DNA of 64,000 bases. It comes from CAVQBJ01 sp963819075. Lineage in GTDB: Bacteria; Actinomycetota; Thermoleophilia; Solirubrobacterales; Solirubrobacteraceae. Below are positions 42,379 through 52,100 of the stretch, piece by piece (position 1 is the first letter of the stretch; each line of letters begins with the position of its first letter). The notes below the pieces were generated by a model, which made no database searches, was not told the origin of the DNA, and saw only the letters and a program-made list of their open reading frames with translations. The position numbers and the translations under genes were made by a program. The stretch lies in the NCBI GenBank assembly GCA_963819075.1, contig CAWFUP010000001.1:930001-994000 (forward strand). Reading direction: 5' to 3'.

Positions 42379-42841
42379 GGCGCTTGGCGAGCGCTGGCCG
42401 CCGAGCGCGGGCTACTGCGAGGCGGAGAGCAGGCCGTCGAGTTCGGCGACCGTGATCACGGGGCGCGGCACCGACGCTGCGCCAGCCAGCGCGGAATGGG
42501 CCGCCGACGCCGCCGCGGTGTGGGCACCTCGCCGCGGGCCGAGCGCCTTAACGCCAGAAGGCCGCCCGCGAGGGCGGCCTCCAAGCTGGCCCCAAGGACG
42601 GGCAGGGGTACGTACCTATGAGGGGCCGGTTTTGATGGCCCGGGCGGCGGGAGGTGCCGCACAAGGCGGCTAATACGCCCGAACCTATGCATCAGCGAAC
42701 AGACGGACTGACGTCCGCATGCCCGTCGATGGGTGCAGTATCGAGGCTGGCTGGCTGGCCAGCAATCGTACATCCGTCCAGCTCCGCGCCGTAGTTGCTG
42801 CATTTTCGGCGTCTTTCCGAGCGCTCCGATGCCCGCGAGCC
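42379..42841. other. 463-bp intergenic region without convincing gene
   Basis: Open frames here (for example minus 42456-42845) lack ribosome sites and protein-like composition. The only structured feature is a strong hairpin at 42553-42590. The stretch 42595-42780 is less GC-rich than its surroundings, with AT-containing patches, and might hold a small RNA, but I see no known family. Confidence 0.55.
42553..42590. terminator. Strong GNRA-capped hairpin
   Basis: AGGCCGCCC-GCGA-GGGCGGCCT (42559-42580), a 9-bp stem with a GCGA tetraloop, extended by GCCAG/CTGGC after an internal loop. Between the ThDP stop and the Ppx stop; lacks a T-run. The same GCGA loop caps the hairpin after the tRNA. Confidence 0.45.
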
Positions 42842-43774
42842 TCATCCGAGACCAGCGAGGCGAAGTGCGCCCCCTCTCAGGATGTCGTGCTCGGACACCT
42901 CCACCTCGCTCAGTCCGAAGGCGCGCATGCCCTCGGCGAGCAGAATCATCCCGGCGACGATCGTCGGCGCCCGATCGGGATGCAGGCCGGCGACCTGCCG
43001 GCGCTGCTCGTTCGTCATGCCGGCGAGGCGCGCGAGCAGCAGTTCGACCGTCGCCAGCAGCAGCCGGTGCCCATGTACGCGCTCAGGATCGTAGGGCTCG
43101 AGCTCCAGCTCGATCGCCGCCGCAGACGTGGCCGTGCCGGCTACCGCGACCCCGGCGGTGACGCGCGCGCGCTCGGCCGGCGGCAGCCCGGCCTCGAAGA
43201 CCTCGTGCGTATCCGCCTCGAGAGACTGCAGCTCCTCGGGACGCGGCGGATCGGAGTCGATGTGGCGCTCGCTCATTCGCACGACCCCGGCCTGCGTGGA
43301 GACGTGGAACGACGGATGGTCGCCCTCGCCGATGATGAACTCCGTCGACCCGCCGCCGATGTCGATGACGACGATCGCTCCGTCGCTCGCCGCACGCTCA
43401 CTCGTCGCGCCGAGGAACGTGAGCTCGGCCTCCTCGTCGCCGCTCAGCGTGCGCGCGTCGAGCCCATAGCCTTCGCTCACTCGCGCCGTGAACTGCGCGC
43501 CGTTGGCCGCATCGCGCACCGCGCTCGTGAGGACGGCGAGATTCGCCTGCACGCCGTGCTCGGCGATCGCGCGGGCGTAGTCGTCGAGGACCGCGAAGAC
43601 GCGCTGCATCGGCGCTTCGCCAAGCTCGCCCGTCGCGTCGACCCCCTCGCCGAGCCGGGTCACCTCCGAGCGGCGCACGAGCTCGGCGACACGTCCGCCC
43701 GCCTGAACGTCGGCGACCAGCAGACGGGTCGAGTTGGTGCCGATGTCCACGACAGCCACGCGCACGCCGGGCAT
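42842..43774 (-). CDS. Ppx/GppA-family phosphatase
   Basis: 310 residues with the ASKHA fold: phosphate-1 motif VAVVDIGTNSTRLLVAD, the catalytic region LTSAVRDAANGAQF, phosphate-2 VVIDIGGGSTEFIIG, and AGTATSAAAIELEL. Its length matches the short actinobacterial form (Ppx1-like, without the C-terminal HD domain). It would hydrolyse polyphosphate or pppGpp, influencing the stringent response. It is followed upstream (109 bp) by the initiator tRNA on the opposite strand. Confidence 0.92.
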   Translation of the reverse strand: MPGVRVAVVDIGTNSTRLLVADVQAGGRVAELVRRSEVTRLGEGVDATGELGEAPMQRVFAVLDDYARAIAEHGVQANLAVLTSAVRDAANGAQFTARVSEGYGLDARTLSGDEEAELTFLGATSERAASDGAIVVIDIGGGSTEFIIGEGDHPSFHVSTQAGVVRMSERHIDSDPPRPEELQSLEADTHEVFEAGLPPAERARVTAGVAVAGTATSAAAIELELEPYDPERVHGHRLLLATVELLLARLAGMTNEQRRQVAGLHPDRAPTIVAGMILLAEGMRAFGLSEVEVSEHDILRGGALRLAGLG

Positions 43775-43883
43775 CGTAGCCGCGGGTCGGATCTCGCCGT
43801 CGCCGGCAATGATTTGGCCCGCGTTAGGCTCGCTGTGAGGCTTGTCTGCAACGAAGGCGTTGTGCTAAAACAATTGGTACCGG

Positions 43884-43957
<74 letters not shown>

Positions 43958-44016
43958 TCCCGGCCGACCGATGCGCGAGTCCCGAAAGGGGCCCGCACGG
44001 AGGCCGACCAGAGACC

Positions 44017-44050
44017 CGAAGGCCACTCGCGAGAGTGGCCTTCGGCGTTT
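44017..44050 (+). terminator. Terminator of the tRNA gene
   Basis: CGAAGGCCACTC-GCGA-GAGTGGCCTTCG (44017-44044), a 12-bp perfect stem with GCGA loop, followed by GCGTTTGT. It begins 60 nt after the tRNA end. Confidence 0.75.
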
Positions 44051-44180
44051 GTGGGGGCGGCCGAATTGGGGCCCGTGTCAAACGGATGTCAAACATCCCG
44101 AGGCCTGATGCCGTTGGCGAAGCCGTGGACGCGCCCCTCCCGGGATCGCCGAGCGGGAAGCGAAAGGCTCTTGCCGGGGA

Positions 44181-44906
44181 CTAATCAGCGAGTCTGCGTA
44201 GGCAGCGCGTCGCGGCGCGCTCTGTCGTTCGCAGCGCGGACGCGATCGTCTCCTGTGCGCCCGAGGCCACGAGCTCTCGCGCAGCTGCAGCACTTGCATC
44301 TTGTTCGAGCAATTGCGTCGCCGCGGCCGTGACGCGGCGACGCATCGTGTTATCGGATGCCACCTGCTCCGCGATCTCATCGAGCGTGTTGTCGAGCAAT
44401 AGTGCGACGTCGCTGAAATCTCGGTCGACTGGCTGGCCGTCGGGTCTCGTCCGTCCAAACGCTTGCGCTTTGAGGCCTACGAGAGCCGCAGCATTCGCAC
44501 ACCACAGCCGCAACTCGTCAGGGTCGTCAGCGAACGCGATGCCGATCCGATGCCGGCTGAGCTCGGGGATCGTAGTGTTCACTGGCAACCCGGCGGCCGC
44601 GCCGCTTGGGAACGGATGAAAAGGGCGAATGAGCTGCACCTTTAGAGATCCACGCACCCACGTGAATCCGCGCTCGTGCGGTTCGTCGCTCCTTTGAAGC
44701 CCAGCGTTCTCGAGTTCGTCAACCACGCGTTCAGCGGCCCGCACACTCGTCCCCGCATCGATGTCGCGCGTAGGGCTAACGGGAGCGTCGTGGCCATCGA
44801 GCGCGACACGGACCGCAGTCGCACCGATGATCACGACATCGTCGCGCACGGGAGCGAGGACCTCGGCCGCGTCGCGCAACAGCGGGTCCGGGGTAATGAC
44901 CTTCAT
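44181..44906 (-). CDS. AbiEii-type nucleotidyltransferase-like toxin
   Basis: 241 residues from ATG 44906, which overlaps the stop region of the upstream partner by 4 bp. The N-terminal half has a nucleotidyltransferase-like core: VVIIGATAVRVALDG followed by PTRDIDAGTS, which fits the G-x-x-A ... D-x-D pattern of DNA polymerase-beta-type enzymes such as AbiEii/MenT toxins. The C-terminal part is helical (LKAQAFGRTRPDGQPVDRDF, then LLLDNTLDEIAEQVA). The GG/GS of classical enzymes is replaced by GAT, so activity should be checked. Together with the wHTH partner it forms a type IV-like toxin-antitoxin pair. Confidence 0.7.
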   Translation of the reverse strand: MKVITPDPLLRDAAEVLAPVRDDVVIIGATAVRVALDGHDAPVSPTRDIDAGTSVRAAERVVDELENAGLQRSDEPHERGFTWVRGSLKVQLIRPFHPFPSGAAAGLPVNTTIPELSRHRIGIAFADDPDELRLWCANAAALVGLKAQAFGRTRPDGQPVDRDFSDVALLLDNTLDEIAEQVASDNTMRRRVTAAATQLLEQDASAAAARELVASGAQETIASALRTTERAATRCLRRLAD

Positions 44907-45889
44907 GGTCCGCGCAGAACGCGTTGGCGCATTGCTTCGCTGATATCGAGCGCGCGCTCTCCGGCGTGCCGGCAGTCGATATAGAGCTGTACGTCGTCGG
45001 CGATGCGCAGTCCGTCGAGAGACGTTCCCCAACTCAGAATCACGGGATCCGGGGCTAGGTGGGCAGTCACTCTCCCGGTCGCTGGACGGGACGGTTCCCC
45101 CATGAGGGTTTGGCGCCAGGCTTCGACTGTTGCCCGGGGCAGCCAGAGCGTGACCGTCGTAGGTTCGACGAGCGGCTCGATCAATGCGGCCCCCGCCAAA
45201 CCGCCAACACGGTACGGGAGATTGGTTTCCGCGTCCGCGGTACGAACGAGGTCGAGGGCCTGCTCAACTGTGCGTGCACCGACGTCCCACGTGACGTGTC
45301 GGGCGCGCCGCCAGGGGCCCTCGTCGGCGACCGCGTCGAGCAGGCCGTCGCCATTGCGGACCGATACCAAGCGTTGGCGAGCGTCGCTCGATGTTGCTAC
45401 CTGGACCAAGCCACGATCTGCGAGTTGGGCTACAGCACGCGAGGAGGCCGCATCGCTGATGGTCGTCTCGCGAGCCAGCTGTCCGATCGTCACGCCGCTC
45501 GCATGCGGATGAAGCAACAGCCAGCGCGCGACCCTGGACGTGGCCTTGCTCAAAGGGCGTCCGGAGTTCGCCGGGACCGGGACCTCTCGGGAGGCTGGAT
45601 GAACGACGAGAAGCCGAGGCAGGTCGACCAAGTGCAGTTCGCCGCCGAGTGTCGCGAACGATGCCCCAGCTTCGCGCAGGACGTCGAGGGCGCCAGGCGA
45701 TCCGCGGTCGATGATCAGCAGATCGTCTCGCGGACCGTCACGTTCGGCCAGATCGCGGGCACGTGCGGTCGTGAGCGACCCAACGGGGGTCACCGGCCAT
45801 GAGCGCACCGGTTTGCCGGCGTGCATCAGTGTGGCGCTGCCATCGTTGATGTCAAGCGTCGCCTGAGGCGACGATGTCTGCAGAATCAC
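44903..45889 (-). CDS. AbiEi-type antitoxin/regulator with winged helix
   Basis: 328 residues if started at GTG 45889, the start best placed relative to the promoter; TTG 45910 is also open. The N-terminal domain (DDLLIIDRGSPGALDVLREA, LHLVDLPRLLVVHPASRE) is a REase-like or beta-rich module. A winged helix follows at about 115-180 (SRVARWLLLHPHASGVTIG, QLARETTISDAASSRAVAQL, DRGLVQVA). The end (IADDVQLYIDCRHAGERALD) resembles the AbiEi C-terminal sequence (QLYLDL...GR..EA). These antitoxins repress their own operon and block the nucleotidyltransferase toxin indirectly. The leader region has lower GC than the genome, a sign of transfer. Confidence 0.72.
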   Translation of the reverse strand: MILQTSSPQATLDINDGSATLMHAGKPVRSWPVTPVGSLTTARARDLAERDGPRDDLLIIDRGSPGALDVLREAGASFATLGGELHLVDLPRLLVVHPASREVPVPANSGRPLSKATSRVARWLLLHPHASGVTIGQLARETTISDAASSRAVAQLADRGLVQVATSSDARQRLVSVRNGDGLLDAVADEGPWRRARHVTWDVGARTVEQALDLVRTADAETNLPYRVGGLAGAALIEPLVEPTTVTLWLPRATVEAWRQTLMGEPSRPATGRVTAHLAPDPVILSWGTSLDGLRIADDVQLYIDCRHAGERALDISEAMRQRVLRGP

Positions 45890-45927
45890 AATATTTGCAA
45901 TATTACGCAAAGAATTAGAAAATGCAA
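45889..45927 (-). promoter_or_regulatory. Leaderless promoter of the AbiE-type operon, with AT-rich palindrome
   Basis: On the minus strand TTGCAT (45927-45922), 16-bp spacing, TAATAT (45905-45900), then the GTG only about 10 nt further, so the message likely begins at or near its start codon. AATATT-TGC-AATATT forms an inverted repeat over the -10, a natural autoregulation site. The region is far more AT-rich than the rest of the window. Confidence 0.6.
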
Positions 45928-45933
45928 GGAGAG

Positions 45934-45960
45934 GGTCGCGGGTTCGAACCCCTGCCCCCG
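45934..45960 (+). other. Putative attachment site, right (tRNA-like 3' fragment)
   Basis: GGTCGCGGGTTCGAA followed by CCCCTGCCCCCG copies the T-arm and acceptor of tRNA-fMet (43929-43954) with one extra T. No other tRNA part precedes it, so it is a fragment and not a gene. Confidence 0.55.
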
Positions 45961-45987
45961 GCGACTCCGGCCCACTAGGGTGGGGCG

Positions 45988-47214
45988 GTGAGCTCGGTGT
46001 TGGTCCGCGACCGGTTGCGCCCGCCGAGCGATCGGTCGCCTCAGCCCTTCGACTTCCGGATCCTGGCGATCGACGGAGGTGGGATCCGAGGCGTGATTCC
46101 CGCCGGCTTCCTGGCGGCGTTCGAAGCGATGCTGGGTGCAGCGCTGGCGCGGAGCCGGGCCGATCCGGGCGGCGCGGGCGCCTGGGATGGGATCGACGAG
46201 CCGCGAATCGCCGACTGCTTCCACCTGGTCGCCGGGACCTCGACCGGGGGGTTGCTGGCGGCTGGTCTGACCACGACGGACGGCTCGGGGCGCCCCAAGC
46301 TGACTGCTGCCGCGGCTGCCGACATCTACGAGGTTCACGGCGCTGCGATCTTTCACCGGCCGAGGCTCCGCAAAGTGTTCGACCGCTTTGAGCTCTTCTG
46401 CCCCAAGTACCCGCTGGAGCAACTTCAGAAGGTGTTAGAGCTGGAGTCGGTGCTGGGCGACGGCCTGCTCAAGGACGTCCGGACTGACGTCCTCATCGTG
46501 GCGTTCGACGCCGCGCTTCCCGGTCCGCGCTACTTCACGCGGTGGGGTGCGCCGGGCGCCGGCGGCACGCCGACCAGTCCACCGCAGACGATGGTCGACG
46601 CGGCGCTCGCAACGGCCGCCGCGCCCACATACTTCGACCCCGAGAAGCTAGGGGCCTCGCGGTTGATCGACGGCGGCGTGTTTGCGGGCAACCCGGCGCT
46701 GGTGGCGATCAGCATGGCGCTGCGCCGGACCATCGCCCCGGTGCCCCGCACCGCGGCCGACCTGTTCATGATCTCGCTTGGCACCGGCGCCTGGTCGGCG
46801 CCGCTCGACTACGGGTGCGGCGGGATTGTGGGTTGGCTCGCGCCGCACGCGGGCGTTGAGGCCCTGCTGGAGGCGATGCTCGGCGGCAGCGGGGACTTTG
46901 CCGACGAGGCCGCGCACCTCCTGCTCAATGGCAACGCCGCCACGGCTCCGCCGGCGGGCGGGCCGAGCGCCTCGGTGGGGCCCGGCGGGGCGCCGCCCTG
47001 GTGGGATCCGAACCTGCCGCCGGCTAGCATCGGCGGCGGCCCGCAGTTGTGGCGCTACCAGCCGACTCTACCGGCGCCCTGGGCGATGGACGACGTCAGC
47101 AAGCTCCCGGCGCTGCAAGAGCTGGCCGGACAGCTCGTCGAGCACTACCGGCCCGAGCTTGAGCGGCTGGCCGAGATGCTGATCGCGGCTGGGCCGGTGC
47201 CCACCCCGAGCTGA
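45988..47214 (+). CDS. Patatin-like phospholipase
   Basis: 408 residues from GTG 45988. Patatin features in order: oxyanion loop ILAIDGGGIRGVIPAGFL, nucleophile LVAGTSTGGLLAAGL (Ser in GTSTGG), and the Asp of the dyad in LIDGGVFAGNPALVAI. The C-terminal part has a Pro/Gly-rich loop (NAATAPPAGGPSASVGPGG) and a helical end. It hydrolyses ester bonds in membrane lipids. The pattern is close to patatins used as effectors in defence systems (CapV type), but no nucleotide cyclase of CBASS type is adjacent; the next genes are an FAD oxidase and a class III cyclase-like ATPase. Confidence 0.88.
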   Translation: MSSVLVRDRLRPPSDRSPQPFDFRILAIDGGGIRGVIPAGFLAAFEAMLGAALARSRADPGGAGAWDGIDEPRIADCFHLVAGTSTGGLLAAGLTTTDGSGRPKLTAAAAADIYEVHGAAIFHRPRLRKVFDRFELFCPKYPLEQLQKVLELESVLGDGLLKDVRTDVLIVAFDAALPGPRYFTRWGAPGAGGTPTSPPQTMVDAALATAAAPTYFDPEKLGASRLIDGGVFAGNPALVAISMALRRTIAPVPRTAADLFMISLGTGAWSAPLDYGCGGIVGWLAPHAGVEALLEAMLGGSGDFADEAAHLLLNGNAATAPPAGGPSASVGPGGAPPWWDPNLPPASIGGGPQLWRYQPTLPAPWAMDDVSKLPALQELAGQLVEHYRPELERLAEMLIAAGPVPTPS

Positions 47215-47294
47215 TCTGCAAGCCCGCGAAGCGACGCCGAGACGCCCACCCCCTCTCGCACATCGCGGGGCGTCGTGGGAGCGAGTAGCTGCGC

Positions 47295-49112
47295 ATGCCT
47301 TCGTCTGTCAGGATACGTCGAGTAGACGAGGACACTTTGTGCTGGGGGAGCTTGATCGTGGCGTCTCGGGCTTCGACGATAGCTGTGCCCGTACCTGCCG
47401 AGGACGGATTCCACCATCCGGCGACCGAGGACGAGCTGGCCGCCCTGGTGGCGTGGGCGTCGAACAACGGACGGAGCTTGCGGGTCCGCGGCGCCGCTCA
47501 CTCGGTCGCGCACGCGATATACAACAACCCGCTCGACGGGCTCCCGAATCGGGTCAACTGGCAGACACCCTCGCCCGGCGACAACGTCTCGGTGATGCTC
47601 GATCTGTACCGCGGCTGGCGGGTCAGGGACCGCGCGCAGAAGCTCGTCGAGGCCGACGCCGGGATTCACCTCGGCGCGGATCCAAGCGATCCGACGGGCG
47701 CCGCCAACCTCGAGACGAGCCTCCTCTACCAGCTCTGGGACGAGGAGGGTTGGACGCTGTCCAACCTGGGTGGGATCACGCACCAGACGGTGAGTGGGTT
47801 CACAGCCACCGGATCGTCGGGCGGTTCGGTGCAGTACTCGGTCAACGACAACCTCTGGGGCTTCCGCGTGATCGATGCGGGCGGGAACGTGTCCGAGGTC
47901 ACCCGCGAGGATGCCGACCTCGACCTCTTCCACGCCATGGCCCCGAACCTCGGGCTGCTCGGTGTTGTCTCCGCGGTGATCTTCCAATGCGTGGACGCGT
48001 TCAACATCAGCGGACAGGAGGCGATCACGACCGTGGAGGACTGCGCGATCGACCTGTTCGGGGACAGCCCGGGGAAACCCCTCCTCGGGCGCTTCCTGCG
48101 CGAGGCGGAGTACGCGCGCCTGGTCTGGTGGCCACAGCGCGGGGCTGAGCGCGTGCAGGTCTGGCAGGCTCAGCGGATCGCACCGCAGCCCGGCTTCCGG
48201 CCCGACCCCTACGAGGAGTTCTCCGCGCATCCCGGCCGGGACGAGATACTCGCCTCGATCATGCTGACCGTCTTTGGCAACCTCGACGACCTGTCGCACG
48301 CACGACCGCAGATCGAGGTGACCTTCGACCGCGTCGAGGAGCTGCTCGAGCAGCGGTGGCCGTTCGACAGCCTCGGAGGGCTTGGAACGGCGCTGGCCAA
48401 GTTCCTCAGCGGGAGCGCCAAGAGCGGGATCCAAGCCGGGCTCGTCGTTCTCAAGCCGTTCGGCGGTCGCATCAAGCGCGAGGTGCCAAGGCTCTATCCC
48501 TGGATGCTCGGCCGCTTCATCGCGCTGGACCGCGACAAGCCGGGAATCCAGAGCGGTCAGCCGCAGTCCTTCCGAGACTACTCGTGGCACGGGTTGCCGA
48601 TGGACAACGAAGCAGACGACCGGCTGCTGCCCACGGAGTTCACGGAGATCTGGCTGCCCCTCACCCGCACGCAGCAGGTGATGAAGCTGCTGAACGACTA
48701 CTTCAGCGAACCGGATGATGCCCGGGAGTCGTACGAGCGCACCGGTCTCTACGGGTGGGAGCTGTATACCGCCAAGCCCACCAGCTTCTGGATGAGCGCG
48801 TCGCATTGCACCGGCGATGAGGACGATGAGTGGAAGGAGGGAGCGTTCCGCATCGACCCATACTGGTTCGGGGCGAACTACGGCGATCCCGTGGCGACGT
48901 TCTATCGACCGCTCTGGGAGTACCTGCGCAGCGAGGGCATCCCTTTCCGGCTGCATTGGGGGAAGCTCCAGCCGGCGTCCGACCTTCAAACGTGGGCCGG
49001 CTTCTTTCGAAGTCACTACCCGAGGTGGGACGATTTCCTGAAGCTGCGCGAGCAGCGTGACCCCAAGCGCGTGTTCGTCACCAGCTATTGGCGCGAGCGC
49101 TTTGACCTATAG
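47295..49112 (+). CDS. FAD-dependent oxidoreductase of the VAO / aldonolactone oxidase type
   Basis: 605 residues. FAD-binding PCMH domain: ATEDELAALVAWASNNGRSL, RVRGAAHSVAH, TLSNLGGITHQTVSGFTATG and GSSGGSVQYSV. C-terminal ALO-like region ends HWGKLQPASDLQTWAGFFRS, then YPRWDDFLKLREQRDPKRVF. This end is shared by L-gulono- and D-arabinono-lactone oxidases, where FAD oxidises a sugar lactone. The His of RGAAHS may not be the covalent FAD link seen in other members (the family motif is usually SGGHS). No signal peptide. Between the patatin and the cyclase-like gene (7 bp from the latter), probably one operon. Start ATG 47295 is the first good candidate. Confidence 0.82.
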   Translation: MPSSVRIRRVDEDTLCWGSLIVASRASTIAVPVPAEDGFHHPATEDELAALVAWASNNGRSLRVRGAAHSVAHAIYNNPLDGLPNRVNWQTPSPGDNVSVMLDLYRGWRVRDRAQKLVEADAGIHLGADPSDPTGAANLETSLLYQLWDEEGWTLSNLGGITHQTVSGFTATGSSGGSVQYSVNDNLWGFRVIDAGGNVSEVTREDADLDLFHAMAPNLGLLGVVSAVIFQCVDAFNISGQEAITTVEDCAIDLFGDSPGKPLLGRFLREAEYARLVWWPQRGAERVQVWQAQRIAPQPGFRPDPYEEFSAHPGRDEILASIMLTVFGNLDDLSHARPQIEVTFDRVEELLEQRWPFDSLGGLGTALAKFLSGSAKSGIQAGLVVLKPFGGRIKREVPRLYPWMLGRFIALDRDKPGIQSGQPQSFRDYSWHGLPMDNEADDRLLPTEFTEIWLPLTRTQQVMKLLNDYFSEPDDARESYERTGLYGWELYTAKPTSFWMSASHCTGDEDDEWKEGAFRIDPYWFGANYGDPVATFYRPLWEYLRSEGIPFRLHWGKLQPASDLQTWAGFFRSHYPRWDDFLKLREQRDPKRVFVTSYWRERFDL

Positions 49113-49119
49113 GCCGTAG

Positions 49120-52100
49120 ATGTCAGGATCGGTTCGGCTTGCCGCGATCCTCCTGACCGATCTGGTCGGCTCGACGAGTCTGGCCACGGCGGTGGGACCG
49201 ACACGTTGGGACGAGCTTCGAGACGAGCACTTCCGCGTGCTGCGCGAGGCGATCGCCTCCACGGGAGGTGTCGAGGTAAAGAGCACCGGTGACGGCCTCA
49301 TGGTCGCCTTCAGCTCAGCGTCGGCGGCGATCCGGTGTGCGGTGGTGATGCAGCAGCTCATCGAGCGGCGCGGCCGTCACTCCGAGCCGCGGCTGCACGC
49401 CAGGGTCGGGCTCGGCGCTGGCGAGTGCACGGTGCGCGACGAGGACTACTACGGGATACCCACGATCGAGGCCGCGCGTCTGTGTGACCGGGCGCCGACC
49501 GACGGAATCCTCATCTCGCCGATGGTGAGGACGCTCGCCGGACGGTGTGAGTGGGCACAGCTCGAATCAATCGGCGAGCTGCAGTTGAAAGGCATCGCCG
49601 ATCCGGTCGAGGCGACCGCGGTACTGTGGCAGCCGCTGACCGAGGTCTCGCCTCCCGAGGTCGGGCACTGGGCGCTGCCGCTGAAGCTGCGATCGATGCC
49701 GACGATCTCGTACGTGGGACGGACGACCGAGCGGGCGCGGATCGAGCGGTCGCGGGCCGCCGCTTACCACGGAGATGCGCGCGTCGTGTTTCTGTCCGGT
49801 GAGCCCGGCATCGGCAAGACGAGGCTCGCGACCTACGCCGGCCACGGTGCGCACGCGGAAGGCTTCCTCGTGTGCTGGGGTGAGTGCTCGGAGGAGCTGG
49901 CGGTTCCGTATGAGCCGTGGATCGGCGTGTGCTCACACATCGTCGACACCGCGCCGCAGAACGTGCTCGACGCGCACATCGAGCGGTTCGGCGGAGAGCT
50001 CGGGCGGTTGGTTGCCGACCTGCCGAGGCGGGCGCCGAGCTCGCCGGCTCCGCAGAGATCCGATCCCGATACCGAGCGCTTCCTGCTGTTCGCGGCGGTG
50101 GCCGGATTATTCCGCAGTCTCTGTCACATCCATCCGGTTTGCGTCGTGCTCGAAGACCTCCATTGGGCAGACGGGCAGTCGGTGGCGCTGCTCCGGCACG
50201 TTATGCGGGCTCTCAACGAGGGAGCGATGCAGGTGATCGTGACGTATCGCGATTCCGAGTTGACCAGGGACCATCCGCTGACGGCGGCGCACGCCGATGT
50301 CCAGCGGATGGAGGGGTTCGAGCGGATCGCCTTGCAGGGCCTCGACGTCGATGAGGTCACCGAGATGATGGCGGCGGTCACGGGTCACGACGTCGGCGAT
50401 GATGGCCGAGAGCTGGCGAGTGAGATCGCCTCGGCGACGGGCGGTAACCCGTTCTTCGTCGGCGAGGTGCTGCGCTGCCTCATGGAGTCGGAGGGACTGG
50501 CCCTCGACGAGGAGACACGCCGCCTGACGGTAGACCGCTCGTCGTCGATCCGGCTGCCCCCGAGTGCACGCGACGTGATCGACCGACGCGTGCAGCGTCT
50601 TGGCGACGACGCGCGCGAGGTCCTGACCCACGCGGCGGTCATCGGACACGCCTTCGACGTTGGGCTGCTCAACGATCTCGTCGCACTGAGCGAGGGGCGC
50701 ATACTCGGACAGCTCGAAGCCGCGGTCGCCGCATCGTTGCTCGTTGAGTCGACCGAACGCGTCGGGTCGTTCGCCTTCTCCCACAACCTGATCAACCAGA
50801 CGCTCTACGAGGGGCTCGGCGCGACTCGCCGCGCCAGGATGCACCATCAGATCGCCCTGGCGCTCGAGCGGCGCGGCAGCGGCGCAAGCCACGCACGGCT
50901 CGGAGAGCTGGCCTTCCACTGGCGGCTCGCCATGTCGCCGATCGACGCGCATAAGGCGGCCGAGTACGCTCGGCGCGCCGGGGAGGAGGCCCTCAACAGC
51001 CTCGCGCCCGCCGAGGCGGCCAGGTTGTTCGCCGACGCGCTCGAGCTCTCGGGTGACGCGGACACGGTCGGGTGCTGCCGTGCGCTGGTCGGACTCGGCG
51101 AGGCGCAACGTCAATCGGGCGACCCGGCCTATCGACACACGCTGCTCGAGGCGTCGCGCATGGCATCTGCGCTCGGCGACGCGGAGCTCGCGGCGAGCGC
51201 CGCGCTGGCGAACAGCCGGGGCAGCTACAGCCTCATCGGCGAGGTCGACGCCGAGCGGCTGCGGGCGATCGAGCGGGCGATCGAGCTCGATGACCCCCCA
51301 GTCCCGGCTCGCCGCGCGCGCCTACTCGCGCTCGAGGCGCAGGAGCTCGAGTGGAGCCCAAAGGTGGAGCGGCGGCACGCCCTGGCCGACGAGGCGGTCC
51401 GGCTGGCTCGAGCGGCAGGCGACGCGCGGGCGTTGTCGGGCGTGCTCATCAACGCGTTCTTCGCCTACTGGTCGCCGGAGACGCTCGACCTTCGTGTCGA
51501 CGTGGCAAACGAGCTGGCGCAGAGCGCGAGGGCGGCCCAGGACCCCGCTTTCCTGTACTGGTCGCACGTCCTCGAGTTCGACGTGACGCTCGAAACGGGC
51601 CAGCATGCGCGCTCCGAGGCCGCGCTCCAGCGAATGCGGGCCGCCGCAGACGAGCTCGATCAGCCGCTGCTGCACTGGATTGCCGCCTACAACTATGCCG
51701 GTTGGGCCACCCCGCGCGAGCACCTGGCGGACGCCGAGCGATTGGTCGAGCACGCGTTTGCGCTCGGACAGCAAGCGGGGGAGCCCGACGCTGCCCTTAT
51801 CTACGGCGCCCAGCTGGCGCCGATCAGGGTGTACCAGGGTCGCGGCCAGGAGGTCGTCGAGATGCTCGAGGCCAGCGTCGACGCCTACCCGGACATGCAC
51901 GGCTGGCACGCCGGCCTCGCGCAGACGTACTGCCTGCTTGGGAGAGTTGCGGAGGCGGCTCCCATCGTCGAGCGCGGGGCGAGGGAGCGATATCGGGGCG
52001 TCGCCCACGACGGGAGTTACACGACGGCGCTCGCGCTCTATGCGGACGCGGCGGCGCACGCTGACCTTCCGCAGGCCGCCGGGATCCTCTACCGGCTGAT

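Noticed and set aside
42456..42845. 129-residue minus-strand frame between the ThDP and Ppx genes
   Set aside because: No ribosome site, Arg/Pro-rich random composition, overlaps a hairpin; also not related to known proteins.
45934..45960. Second tRNA gene
   Set aside because: Only the T-arm and part of an acceptor are present; no D-arm or anticodon arm precedes it, so it is a fragment.
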